Counted from the stretch's first letter, positions 1-8,663 are shown. The stretch is 64,000 nt of DNA from Bacteroidales bacterium (GCA_014860575.1 JACZJK010000020.1:141337-205336), one strand, 5' to 3'. Program-made: numbers and translations. The notes: generated by a model from the letters alone, not told the origin.

Positions 1-20
1 GTCAGTTATACTGACCATCC

Positions 21-338
21 TCACTCAAACATCATCCCATATGGCCGTGCGATGCGGTTGTGCAGTTCGTTCATGGAGATCATACCGTTGGCGCGGAATA
101 TTTCCTGCCCTTCCATAAACAGTACAATGCCCGGCACGCTCAGCATGCGGAGCTGGCCTGCCAGCTCGCGGCTTTCGGTGGCATTTACACGTATAAGCCT
201 GATTTCCGGAAATTCCTCTTTGACCAGCGCTTCTACTTGCGGCCTAAGCGTTTTGCACACACCACAGGTATCGTTGTAGAAATAGAGCATGAAGGAGGGG
301 TGGGAGGAGAGGAGGATTTCAAATTCAGTAAAAGTCAT
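21..338 (-). CDS. thioredoxin-family protein
   Basis: A 105-residue thioredoxin-fold protein, the length of a classical thioredoxin and without a signal peptide, so it is probably cytoplasmic. The redox motif is C25-G-V-C28, and the cis-proline that faces the active site is P69 in the strand S-V-P-G. Valine replaces the proline of the usual CGPC motif, which normally shifts redox potential; the substrate cannot be told from sequence. The ATG at 336-338 is the only sensible start. The gene ends 20 bases from the window edge, so any downstream operon partner is out of view. The fold is secure; the specific role is not. Confidence 0.85.
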   Translation of the reverse strand: MTFTEFEILLSSHPSFMLYFYNDTCGVCKTLRPQVEALVKEEFPEIRLIRVNATESRELAGQLRMLSVPGIVLFMEGQEIFRANGMISMNELHNRIARPYGMMFE

Positions 339-456
339 TTTCGCACAGACAATTTATAGGTGAATTGAACTCTAACAAGTGAAGACCGAAGTTTACCCAT
401 TAAGTTTAAAATTTTGTTTAAGCTATTTACATTCGTACAGTCTAATGTATTTAATC

Positions 457-2745
457 TCATTTAACCTTGCACTTCATCAATTCGGTGAGGCTTGCGGTAA
501 AAGGAATGGCAGACGCTCTACCAGGGGAATAATTTGTGAGTTTTTTGAAACGCCATTTAACATTCTCAAATTCAAAATCTGTTACCGCTTCTATCTGAAT
601 CACTAAATAGTTATCCTTTGCCTTAGAAAGATTTGGATAGCCTTTTCTTCTTAAATCATCTTGTGAAAAAACTCTTGGACCCCTACTCACAATTCTCCAT
701 AAATCACCAGAAGCAAGATCTCCGGCTGAATGTAATAAGAGGTATTTCGCACTAACGGTTTCTTTATCAAGAACTAGAGAGCCCTTTCCTGAGCCCATTC
801 TGAAATTATAAAGCTTATTGCGAACTATCCAACTGTATTGTTCTGGGGATTTGTAATAACCGATAAGTACGAAGGTGTCATCTGGAATTAAGTCCCTATT
901 TATATCGTAGGTCTCAGGTAATGCTTCATTAATTTCATTTGAAGGGTCGGGAGGTTTCTTATAAATATCAAATGTTCTAAAGGCCTGTTTTTCTCTTTGT
1001 GAAGCCCTGTTAATGAAATGCTTCAATATGTCCAAGATGAACGCTTTTAATTCTCCAATTCCGCTATCCATTTTTGAAGGACGAACCGGAAAGGCACCTA
1101 AACCCGGAATAATTTCGTGAAAACCTTTTTGCTTGATGGATTTATCTCCGGGATATAACACGTATGATCCACCAGTTCTTCTGATTGCGTCTTTATAAGC
1201 ATGCATTTTGAGAAGGTCGGCATTTTTATAAATACCTTTCCGGTTTTCGTATTTTTCTTCTCTTAGTTCCTCTTCACTGCACTCTTCGCGAAGTTCAAAA
1301 AGATTGGCAACTTTATATTTTGCATCAAAATGAATGTGAACAATCAATTCTTGTTTTTCAGCATCCATTTCTGAAATTCCTACGGGCCAGACCGAAAGTG
1401 TATAATCGGGTCGAAGCGTCGTTGTCCAACTTCCTAATTCGGGGTACTCCTTTTTTCCGCTAAAAGTACGATTGTAGTTGAAACGTATGTTAAGGTTTCT
1501 TGATCCAGAATTAAAAACACCATTGAGTGCCGTATATTTTCCTTGTCTCAATTGAAGATTTAAACCATCTGGAGTTTCTTTAATCAGTTCGGCAATATCT
1601 TTGGGTTCAATTTGAAAAATGGATTGAAACAGGTCTAGAAGTTTGAAAAACAACCAGTATTCATATAGCGTTGCAATATCCTTTTTGCCTCCACTATAGA
1701 TATCATCACCGCCAGTCCATATCAATTTGGCGGCAAGATCGAACATTAACCACACTCGTAATACTTCGCGATAACCTTCCTTTCGCTGAAGCACCGGACT
1801 GTTTAGTCTCAGTGTGGTGGGTCTTGAAATTGACTTAAGTACGGCGTGATGCAAGTGAGATTCCAACAATCGTATTTGAATCAGCGATTCTTTCTCCAGT
1901 TTGCTACTCTTAGTAGCCGCTTTGTTTATGTCCGTACAAAACTTCAGAAAAACTTCCAGTGCGTGTTTAACAAAGCGATTTTCGGGAGTATCAACCGTAT
2001 CGGATTTGCGAACAGATGTAACCCGATCGGGAAGAGCGATTAAACCATAACTCCTTAAATGATGTGTGTCGGGCAGCATTGTTCGGTTACCTTGTTTCAA
2101 GAGCTCTTTTAAATTGGCATTTGAAAATCTTCTGGATTGACGAATGTCTCTTAATTCTGAGATTTCAGTCCATTTGGTAACCGGTGCAGTTACAATTCGG
2201 TGAATGGCCTCAGAAAATTCATCCGTGCCAATAACCGATTTAATAAAAGCGAACTTTTGATATAGAGTCTGACTATCTTTCGTGTAGTCTATTTCAAAGT
2301 GCTGGGAAACCGGAGAGTTAGCTTGCAATAACAAGTCAGTACATTTTTCGGTAATCAACTCAAGCATGTCGCGATAATCGTCCCTATAGCCAGATTTTAT
2401 AGACTGAACTTCAAGTTCAACGATAGCTAGTTCTTCAACTTTGCCATTTTCAATCACTGGCAACGAAAGAGTTCCAACAAAAATATTCGGGGATATTGTC
2501 CCTGTATGTTTGTTTCTTGAATGAGGCTGAATAATTTGGTCACCAATATTCCCTAATAAATAATCTGGATCACTAAATGCGAAATCATAATAGCAGCCTT
2601 CTACAAGTTGAAATCTCGCTTCGTTATTTTCCATAGCGCTTCCATCCGCATCAAATAGCGTATCAGATTTGCGGGAATCTATGTAAAGCCGTAAACCTTC
2701 CTTGATCGAATCAAGGCTGATAACTATGGAGTTATTAGATTTCAT
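457..2745 (-). CDS. McrC-like DUF2357 / PD-(D/E)XK nuclease of an McrBC-type restriction system
   Basis: A 762-residue protein that starts only 3 bases after the stop of the McrB-like ATPase gene, so the two are surely co-transcribed. Residues 1-360 match the DUF2357 type of N-terminal region that pairs with McrB ATPases. A PD-(D/E)XK nuclease core follows: E362 in Y-E-Y-W, D447 in R-P-D-Y, and D474-A-K in H-F-D-A-K-Y-K, with a later K-M-H-A-Y-K-D helix typical of the family. Residues about 625-762 form a further globular domain (containing Y-L-L-L-H and R-V-F-S) that I do not recognise; a target- or base-reading role is possible but is inference. The expected role is DNA cleavage once the AAA+ partner has recognised modified or foreign DNA. 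Nuclease assignment is good; target specificity is unknown. Confidence 0.85.
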   Translation of the reverse strand: MKSNNSIVISLDSIKEGLRLYIDSRKSDTLFDADGSAMENNEARFQLVEGCYYDFAFSDPDYLLGNIGDQIIQPHSRNKHTGTISPNIFVGTLSLPVIENGKVEELAIVELEVQSIKSGYRDDYRDMLELITEKCTDLLLQANSPVSQHFEIDYTKDSQTLYQKFAFIKSVIGTDEFSEAIHRIVTAPVTKWTEISELRDIRQSRRFSNANLKELLKQGNRTMLPDTHHLRSYGLIALPDRVTSVRKSDTVDTPENRFVKHALEVFLKFCTDINKAATKSSKLEKESLIQIRLLESHLHHAVLKSISRPTTLRLNSPVLQRKEGYREVLRVWLMFDLAAKLIWTGGDDIYSGGKKDIATLYEYWLFFKLLDLFQSIFQIEPKDIAELIKETPDGLNLQLRQGKYTALNGVFNSGSRNLNIRFNYNRTFSGKKEYPELGSWTTTLRPDYTLSVWPVGISEMDAEKQELIVHIHFDAKYKVANLFELREECSEEELREEKYENRKGIYKNADLLKMHAYKDAIRRTGGSYVLYPGDKSIKQKGFHEIIPGLGAFPVRPSKMDSGIGELKAFILDILKHFINRASQREKQAFRTFDIYKKPPDPSNEINEALPETYDINRDLIPDDTFVLIGYYKSPEQYSWIVRNKLYNFRMGSGKGSLVLDKETVSAKYLLLHSAGDLASGDLWRIVSRGPRVFSQDDLRRKGYPNLSKAKDNYLVIQIEAVTDFEFENVKWRFKKLTNYSPGRASAIPFTASLTELMKCKVK

Positions 2746-2748
2746 CCC

Positions 2749-4626
2749 TTACGCTTCAGCGAAACTTGTGAAGCCATTATCAACGGCTCCTTTATACATG
2801 CGTGTTATTTTCTCCAAAGATAGAGGGTAAAGCACTTCGCCACCGTTGAAATCAAAATCGTCCTTTTCAAAAACATCCTTTTCAATTTTTACATCCCCCT
2901 CAATACAAAACTTACCTAGGGTTGCCAGAACAGGACTGAGTTTTCTGCGCGATCCGTGAAGTTTTGGCAATAGCTTTTGCATTATGGCTATGTCAACTTT
3001 GTCTTTGGTCGTTAAGGCATTCTCTAATACACTGAGGTGATGAATAAGTCTAAGAATTTCCGTTGCAGTTCGGTAACCGAATTCAGCGCCGGTTTTCTTT
3101 AATTCACCGAAAAATCGCACTAGGGTTTCATTGATTTCGTCAACGTCTTTAGTTGAAAATGACTTATTTCTAGCCATCTCAAGAAAGCTTGTGGCCATAG
3201 CAGAACCTTGGTTTTTCAGCGCATTCATGTTTAGATCTCTGATGTTTTTCAAGAAGTTAGTTATTTCATCCTTAGTTAACCGGAATTCAATGGTGTTGGC
3301 TCTGTCAAGCACTTTTGGGCTGAACATATTGGTGGTTTCATCAATATTCACTGTACCAATTATAAAAAGATTGGAGGGAAGAGGAAGTTTAGCCGGAACT
3401 CCGTTTTCAACAGTTCCTTCCGCGTAAAGCGGTATTTCTTCTTTTGATTCCATTGCGCTTAAGAAATCAGCGAAATAGCGTTCAACCTGGCTCAGATTCA
3501 TTTCATCCAATATCAAAAAGTAGGGTTTATCCGAGTTTTCGGCTTTGCCCGCATCTATGATTAAATCCAAAACTCCGCTATCGGGCTTTACATATTGCTT
3601 TGGATTTAATGCGTTTGGATAACCAAGCAAAGGCTCACGATTGGTCCAATCAGCGCCTACGGGGATAATACGGTATTGACTTTCGTCCTGACAAATCCAT
3701 TGTGTAAAAGCTTGAGCCAGCTTAGTCTTTCCGGAGCCTGACAAACCAGTAAGGATGACAAAAGGCTTTGTTATTAATGAAGCAGAAAAGCGTAAGATCA
3801 AAGTATTATTGAAAAACAAACCTGCGTTATTGACAGCATCATTCAATTTAGAGTAAGTAAATTCTTTTGCTGGACGCTTGGGGCCATAAATATTAGAGTT
3901 TTTATAATAGTCTAAAAGCTTTATTAGATCAGCATCTACCTTTTGTTCATTTAACTCTTTAGGATCATAAACACGATAAACATAAGAACCCCCATATCTT
4001 TCTGGAATCCCTAAATCCTTCTCTTCAAAATATTCGCGAATAGTTTTTTTGTCAGATAATCTCCAACTTTCATTTGGTTGTGTGGTTTCACTAATACCAT
4101 AGGCTAGGATTAATAGATCTTTATTTTTAAAATAAAGATAAACTGGGTAGATTCCATTCTGAACAGTATTTGGTGGTTCCAGAAATGCGATCCAAGGGAC
4201 TCTTGCTGGAGTTCCTTGTCCAAAACCAACCTTAAGCTTAAGCCCATAAAAATCTGATAAGTAATTGGATGTAGTAAGAGCATTGGTTTTCGTTTGAACT
4301 AAGAATTTATTCAGCTCTGCAAAGTAGCTTAGCTTTTTTGTGGCACTTTGCTTGATAGCTTCATTAAGTCCTATCTTGCCTTCAATAACATTATATCCCT
4401 TCTTTTTCAAATAATCTTTCGCTTGGATAGCATTATAGGAATTATCCAATTCTTTACCGGTGGCTATTTTAAAAGCTTCACTTATAACATATTTCGGAGG
4501 GAGATGCTTGCCATTAACCACCAGAAAATACTCTCGTGATAATCTTTTTCGCGGAATATCTTCAGTTTGAAGAATTTGTATAGCATTATCTATATGCTCT
4601 CGATCAATGATGGCTGGAATTGTCAT
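2749..4626 (-). CDS. McrB-like AAA+ NTPase with ScoMcrA-type head and MrcB N-terminal (DUF3578) domain
   Basis: A 625-residue motor and specificity subunit of a two-gene McrBC-like system. Residues 1-82 resemble the small head domain found at the front of ScoMcrA-type HNH restriction proteins (I-D-R-E-H then L-P-P-K-Y-V-I). Residues about 95-220 match the MrcB N-terminal DUF3578 domain (F-Y-G-L-K-L then P-W-I-A-F-L). The AAA+ core has Walker A G-L-S-G-S-G-K-T at 294-301, Walker B L-I-L-D-E-M-N at 371-377, a sensor G-T-V-N-I-D-E-T-T at 424-432 and V-L-D-R-A at 439-443, as in McrB. The position of the McrB guanine-specificity Asp appears to hold Glu, so GTP versus ATP use is open. The nuclease partner follows 3 bases downstream. 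No typical TAnnTTTG element was found; the closest is TACTTTTA about 60 bases upstream. In vivo target unknown. Confidence 0.88.
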   Translation of the reverse strand: MTIPAIIDREHIDNAIQILQTEDIPRKRLSREYFLVVNGKHLPPKYVISEAFKIATGKELDNSYNAIQAKDYLKKKGYNVIEGKIGLNEAIKQSATKKLSYFAELNKFLVQTKTNALTTSNYLSDFYGLKLKVGFGQGTPARVPWIAFLEPPNTVQNGIYPVYLYFKNKDLLILAYGISETTQPNESWRLSDKKTIREYFEEKDLGIPERYGGSYVYRVYDPKELNEQKVDADLIKLLDYYKNSNIYGPKRPAKEFTYSKLNDAVNNAGLFFNNTLILRFSASLITKPFVILTGLSGSGKTKLAQAFTQWICQDESQYRIIPVGADWTNREPLLGYPNALNPKQYVKPDSGVLDLIIDAGKAENSDKPYFLILDEMNLSQVERYFADFLSAMESKEEIPLYAEGTVENGVPAKLPLPSNLFIIGTVNIDETTNMFSPKVLDRANTIEFRLTKDEITNFLKNIRDLNMNALKNQGSAMATSFLEMARNKSFSTKDVDEINETLVRFFGELKKTGAEFGYRTATEILRLIHHLSVLENALTTKDKVDIAIMQKLLPKLHGSRRKLSPVLATLGKFCIEGDVKIEKDVFEKDDFDFNGGEVLYPLSLEKITRMYKGAVDNGFTSFAEA

Positions 4627-4836
4627 GATTATTTGCTGTTTAAAGACTTATCAGGAAATTAGAGTTATGAATTAACTTTTGTAAAAGTAGATATTCTATC
4701 ACCATCTCCGGCTTTGTATCCTTGCCTTTGATCCGGCTCATATTAAAACTCCGGGTTTTTTTATCGTGCACATCGGCCATGGTTCACAAAGGGGGATTGA
4801 TAATGGCTGGTAAAATTAGTAAAATCGTTTATTCAC

Positions 4837-5170
4837 CACATTAGGCACACCAGGGCACAGTAGGTTTTATGAAAATGTGTTTGTTTACCACAATAGGCAC
4901 AACAGTGCTCAGTAGTTTCTATAAAGTTTTCTATGTGGTATTGCTATGTGTTCTACTGTCGCTATGTGGTTCAAAAAGGTATTGCTATTGTGTTCTACTG
5001 TGGCTATGTGGTTCAAAAAAAAAGATTCACCACAATAGGCACGGTAGGTCACAGTAGTTTTTAATAAATGCATTTCTATTGTGCCTACTGTGGTTCAAAA
5101 AGGTATTGCCATTGTGTTCTACTGTGGCTACTGTGGTTTAAAAAAAGGTGATTCACCATAATAGGCACAC
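4837..5170. repeat. array of palindromic CACAATAGG-word repeats
   Basis: The 578-base gap 4627-5204 holds no credible gene. Most of it is a degenerate array of one repeat. The left arms read like CACCACAATAGGCACAAT and the right arms like CTATTGTGTTCTACTGTGG followed by TTCAAAAA. The right arm is roughly the reverse complement of the left, and each arm is itself made of 9-10-base words CACA(A/G)TAGN, so a full unit can fold into a long imperfect hairpin. Left arms start near 4837, 4888, 5033 and 5152; right arms lie near 4940, 4982, 5075 and 5107. Single copies occur at 7875 and 8512. Function unknown; the structure is like a REP or MITE-type intergenic element. Confidence 0.75.
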
Positions 5171-5204
5171 TGGATTTTAAGTAATGGTTGTGGTTCAAAA
5201 AACT

Positions 5205-6230
5205 TTAAGGTGATTCGAATCCCTTCAGCAGCTTAATGAATTCCTGCTTAGCGGGAAGGATGGTTTTGTAACGGCTGGCAAAGATGCTGTTGTTGTCTTC
5301 GGGCAGGGTAATTTCAACGAGGGTGTCGTTTTTATCTTTGCACAGGATGATGCCCACGGTTTTATTCTCATCGGGAAGCCGCACATGGCGGTCGTAATAG
5401 TTTACGTACATCTGCATCTGGCCCAGATCCATATGGGTCAATTCACCTATTTTCAGGTCAATCACAACAAAACATTTCAGGATACGGTTAAAGAAAACCA
5501 GGTCAACCCTGAAATGCTTTTCATCGAAAGTAAATCTGACCTGCCTGCCCACAAAAGTGAAGCCTTTACCGAGTTCAAGCAGGAAATATTCGAGTTTGTC
5601 AATAATGGCTGTTTCAAAGTCGCTTTCTGAGTAGCGTTGATTATCGGGCAGGTTTAAAAATTCAAGGATGTAGGGGTCTTTGAGCATATCGGCCGGTTTT
5701 TCAATAATCTAACCTTTTTCAGCAAGTTGTTTTACACCATCCTTGTCGCGGCTCAGCGCCAGCCGTTCATACAGGGCGCTATCGAACTGGCGCTTGAGTT
5801 CCCTGACGCTCCAATTGTTGTTGAGTGACTCAATTTCATAAAACCTGCGTTCGTCAGGATTTTCGATGCGGATGAGTACTAAATAGTGAGTCCAACTCAG
5901 CGTACTGTTATTCTCAGAAATCCTAATCAGTGATTGGGATTTCTGGTCAAGGGAGTAGAGTTGGAAAAATTTACGCATATTTTCAAGATTTTGTACTGAA
6001 AAACCTCTCCCAAACTCATTTGTGAGCCTGTCAGAGATTTCTTTCAACACTCCTTTTCCGTATGCTGCACGCTCTTTTCCCTGCTGCTCATCTTCTACAA
6101 TCATACGTCCGATTTCATAGTAAGTGTAAACCATGGTTTGGTTCACAGTTCGCACCACATTTTGCCTTGCAGTGTGTAGTAGTTCCGCAATCTTCGAATA
6201 AAGAAATCTGGCAGGCAGTGAATTCTCCAT
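5205..6230 (-). pseudogene. DUF1016 (YhcG-family) nuclease gene interrupted by one in-frame amber codon
   Basis: Two adjacent open frames, 6230-5709 (173 codons) and 5687-5205 (160 codons from its first ATG), lie in the same frame and are separated only by TAG at 5709-5711 and seven further sense codons. Reading through gives about 340 residues, close to the length of an intact YhcG protein. The first half is the DUF1016 N-terminal domain; the second is the PD-(D/E)XK part, with F-R-V-D-L-V-F-F, V-V-I-D-L-K-I-G and G-Q-M-Q-M-Y-V-N-Y-Y-D. The codon at the stop, after L-A-E-K-G, is one base from CAG (Gln). The family is linked to DNA binding and to anti-phage or mobile-element functions. Everything else looks intact, so the lesion is recent, or the two halves are expressed separately, or it is a sequencing error. 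Confidence 0.8.
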
Positions 6231-6393
6231 GATTCAGCGTTTTGGAGGTAAAAATAGCGAAAAAACTAAATGAGGTTTTCGGAACCCTTTATTGTTTTCC
6301 ATTTAGTTTTCTTAGGTGGGCATTACACCAAGGCGCACAAGCTGTTTCTATATGGTTGTATGCATCAGAATCCGGCAATTTTTGCTGGCTGGT

Positions 6394-7785
6394 TCAATCC
6401 AACACAAGCTTACTGCTGCTTATGTAGCCGGCATGTTGCACCTGCAGCAAAAACATTCCATGCAGGTTTGCAGGGAGAAGTTGTGAACTTCCAACATTCA
6501 TTTGTGTACTGAACACTTGCTGCCCGCTGAGTGAGAAGATTTTGATATCTACCGTGTCGCCGGCATATTCAGGTTGAATTACGTTGATATGCAGCGTGCG
6601 GCTCACCACATGAATGGCAAATGGTGGGTTGGTGTCCAATGTTTCAGTTCCTGTGTTGTCAACCGGGAACAACCATTCAAACGCTTCTTCGAACTGGGTT
6701 CGCCAAAGTAACTCATTGTGCTGCCCGCCGGGAACGGTTTTCAGAAAAACTTCCTCAGTACTGAAGCCTGCTGCCAGGAGTGTGTCCACCATATCATTCA
6801 TTTGCTGAACCAGGGAGCCGCTTTCGTTGGTTCCACCCATCATGTAATAGCGCATGGGATGGAGTTTGCCGGTTTCGTAGGTAAAACTGTAACACGAGTC
6901 ACTGAACCAGAACGAAGGCGAAAACACGCCCACTCTGCTGAACACTTCCTGGTATTCCAGGCAGATATAATGGGAGACGAGTGCGCCCAGCGAACTGCCC
7001 ATCACAGCGGTATGCTCACGTTGGGGCAGGGTACGGTAGTTGGCATCAATATAGGGTTTGAGGGTTTCCACAATAAATTGGGCGTACAATTCACCATCGC
7101 CACCCCCAAAGGTGGGATGGACCCAGGGAGTATATTCGTCAAGACGGTCAACTCCTCCATTGTCAATACCCACTACAATAGGCACTTCGCGGTTGGTGGC
7201 ATGGAGTGCGTTCAGTGTTTCGTCCACTTCCCATTCGCCGGCAAATGAGGTGTAGAGGTCGAAAAGATTTTGTCCGTCGTGCATATAAAGAACAGGGTAA
7301 TGTTTGGTGGTAGTATCGTAACCGGGAGGCAGGTAAAGCCAGATACGGCGGGTTCGGTTCAATTGGGGCATCTCAAAATCATTGCTCATAATAATCACAT
7401 TTTCAGCTGCCGTGCTGTTGGTACTTCCGAGGTCTTCCCAGCCCTGAATAGTAATGAAAAGGGTATCGGCTGAACCAAAAGTGAAAGTGCGGTTGGGCAG
7501 GAATCCGCCGGTAGCGTTACCCTCTACCTTTTGCCAGGAGCCCCGGGTAAATTTAAACTCTATATTGCCGCTGCCCGTGATGACTATCTGCGGATGGCCG
7601 TTGGAGTTTGCCTGCAAGCGATAGGCAGGGTTGCCGGGATTCCATTCATTGAAGTTTCCTGCAATGAAGATGCTGTCGCCGGGAGGAGTGTTGCCCGGCA
7701 TAGATGTAACGATTATTGTAACTTCGGCTGCCCAAAGCTGGCATGAAGCCAGAATAAGAGCGATATGCAGGAATGCTTTTTTCAT
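6394..7785 (-). CDS. secreted alpha/beta-hydrolase esterase with CBM-like N-terminal domain and T9SS sorting domain
   Basis: A 463-residue exported protein. Start chosen at the ATG 7783-7785, which gives the signal peptide M-K-K-A-F-L-H-I-A-L then A-L-W-A-A-type cleavage region; a longer frame exists, but its first codon overlaps a -7 promoter element at 7825-7832. Residues about 22-115 resemble a starch-binding or isoamylase-type beta-sandwich (I-A-G-N-F-N-E-W-N). Residues about 128-375 are an Esterase-D/enterochelin-esterase-like hydrolase, with nucleophile S265 in G-S-S-L-G and a likely catalytic H356 in G-G-Q-H-N-E. Residues about 388-463 are a type IX secretion C-terminal sorting domain (I-F-S-L-S-G-Q-Q-V-F). 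It probably cleaves an ester on the cell surface or outside; the substrate is unknown. Separate transcription unit. Confidence 0.85.
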   Translation of the reverse strand: MKKAFLHIALILASCQLWAAEVTIIVTSMPGNTPPGDSIFIAGNFNEWNPGNPAYRLQANSNGHPQIVITGSGNIEFKFTRGSWQKVEGNATGGFLPNRTFTFGSADTLFITIQGWEDLGSTNSTAAENVIIMSNDFEMPQLNRTRRIWLYLPPGYDTTTKHYPVLYMHDGQNLFDLYTSFAGEWEVDETLNALHATNREVPIVVGIDNGGVDRLDEYTPWVHPTFGGGDGELYAQFIVETLKPYIDANYRTLPQREHTAVMGSSLGALVSHYICLEYQEVFSRVGVFSPSFWFSDSCYSFTYETGKLHPMRYYMMGGTNESGSLVQQMNDMVDTLLAAGFSTEEVFLKTVPGGQHNELLWRTQFEEAFEWLFPVDNTGTETLDTNPPFAIHVVSRTLHINVIQPEYAGDTVDIKIFSLSGQQVFSTQMNVGSSQLLPANLHGMFLLQVQHAGYISSSKLVLD

Positions 7786-7824
7786 AACCCACTGTTTTGT
7801 TTTTTTGCGAACCAGATGCTGCTG

Positions 7825-7832
7825 CAAATATA
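7825..7832 (-). promoter_or_regulatory. Bacteroidota -7 promoter element for the esterase gene
   Basis: Reads TATATTTG on the minus strand, an exact match to TAnnTTTG, 40 bases upstream of the ATG at 7785. No clear -33 TTG was found at the usual distance. Its position excludes the longer upstream start of the esterase frame. Confidence 0.55.
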
Positions 7833-7874
7833 GAGATGAATTGGATGGTGATTTGGATTGGAGAAAGCATTTCT

Positions 7875-7946
7875 GAAATGGTTCACAATAGACGTAACAG
7901 GAGATAGTTGGTTTGTTTTAGTACATTTCTATTGTGCTCCACTGTA
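7875..7946. repeat. degenerate copy of the CACAATAGG palindromic repeat, left of the toxin-antitoxin pair
   Basis: Left arm TTCACAATAGACGTAACAGG is followed by a spacer and right arm CATTTCTATTGTGCTCCACTG. This is the same layout as the units at 4.84-5.17 kb but more diverged. It lies directly upstream of the toxin-antitoxin promoter. Confidence 0.65.
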
Positions 7947-7968
7947 GAGATAAGCCGGAGGGGATAAA

Positions 7969-7997
7969 TTGTAGATCATAGCTTATGGCTATATTTG
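7969..7997 (+). promoter_or_regulatory. promoter of the toxin-antitoxin operon
   Basis: TTG at 7969-7971 and TATATTTG at 7990-7997, separated by 18 bases, fit the Bacteroidota TTG/TAnnTTTG promoter. Transcription would start near 8003, downstream of the ATG at 7985, so translation should begin at the ATG 8015. Confidence 0.65.
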
Positions 7998-8014
7998 CAG
8001 AAATAATACCCGCC

Positions 8015-8248
8015 ATGGAATCAATTGTTATAACACCAAAAAACAAAAAGGCCATTCCTTTCCTGAAACGTCTGCTGGAAAGCCTTGAACAGGTGAAACA
8101 TGTTAAAATTATCAAAACCGGTGCCGGAGAAGAAGATGAAGACTCAGCATTGCTTGAGGAAATGCTTAAAGGTCGTGAGGAGGGATTTTTGTCCGCTTCC
8201 GAAAAGTCCGACTTTCTAAGGTTGCTTAAGCAAACTGCCGGATTATGA
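8015..8248 (+). CDS. putative antitoxin of a RelE/ParE-type toxin-antitoxin pair
   Basis: A 77-residue acidic protein directly ahead of a RelE/ParE-family toxin, sharing ATGA with it at 8245-8248. That is the layout of a translationally coupled antitoxin-toxin pair. The first residues M-E-S-I-V-I-T-P-K-N-K are typical of small Bacteroidota antitoxins that begin with a beta strand, and the C-terminal half (G-A-G-E-E-D-E-D-S then F-L-R-L-L-K-Q) is charged and probably wraps the toxin. The ATG at 7985 was rejected because the promoter -7 element lies after it. I recognise no named DNA-binding fold, so the assignment rests mainly on context. Confidence 0.75.
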   Translation: MESIVITPKNKKAIPFLKRLLESLEQVKHVKIIKTGAGEEDEDSALLEEMLKGREEGFLSASEKSDFLRLLKQTAGL

Positions 8249-8511
8249 AATATGAATTTAGCACTTCCTTTTCAAGGCAATTTCAAGCCATCAAAAGCAA
8301 AGAACTGGCTTTAAATGTAATTACCATAATTGAGTTGGTTAGCAGGGCGGAAACTGCAAGAGATATCCCAAATATTAAAAAGTTGAAAGGGCATAAAACT
8401 GCTTTCAGAATACGTATCGGCGATTACCGTATCGGTGTTTTTATTGAAAGTAATGAGGTGTTTTTTACCGCACTTTTTCACCGCAAAGACATTTATAAGC
8501 GCTTTCCGTGA
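8245..8511 (+). CDS. RelE/ParE-superfamily toxin
   Basis: An 88-residue protein with the RelE/ParE fold pattern: a basic N-terminal helix pair (F-S-R-Q-F-Q-A-I), then I-P-N-I-K-K-L-K-G-H and the strand F-R-I-R-I-G-D-Y-R-I-G-V-F-I, ending in F-H-R-K-D-I-Y-K-R-F-P. The R-I-G-D-Y-R segment and terminal K-R-F-P are hallmarks of the family. Family members either cleave mRNA at the ribosome or poison gyrase; the sequence does not settle which. It overlaps the antitoxin by 4 bases. The pair is bracketed by two copies of the CACAATAGG repeat, which suggests it arrived or moves with that repeat. Confidence 0.88.
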   Translation: MKYEFSTSFSRQFQAIKSKELALNVITIIELVSRAETARDIPNIKKLKGHKTAFRIRIGDYRIGVFIESNEVFFTALFHRKDIYKRFP

Positions 8512-8620
8512 AATCACTACAATAGGCACAATAGGGCACAGTAGTTTTGAATAATTGCATTTCTATTGTGTTCTAATGTGGCTACTGTGGTTCAAAAAAA
8601 GTATTCCTATTGTGGTTAAA
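8512..8620. repeat. CACAATAGG palindromic repeat, right of the toxin-antitoxin pair
   Basis: Starts at the toxin stop codon. The left arm CACTACAATAGGCACAATAG continues to GGGCACAGTAG, then a spacer, then right arm CTATTGTGTTCTAATGTGGC and CTACTGTGGTTCAAAAA. This is the best-preserved full unit in the window and serves as the reference for the family. It could also act as a terminator hairpin for the toxin-antitoxin operon. Confidence 0.7.
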
Positions 8621-8663
8621 CTTCTTTGCTCCCCCGCGCCTTTGCGGTTAAAAAATTATGGAT

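Noticed and set aside
4869..5057. A 62-codon plus-strand frame in the repeat array
   Set aside because: It consists entirely of repeat words (V-L-L-C-V-L-L-S-L-C-G-S-K repeated) and has no promoter or conserved features.
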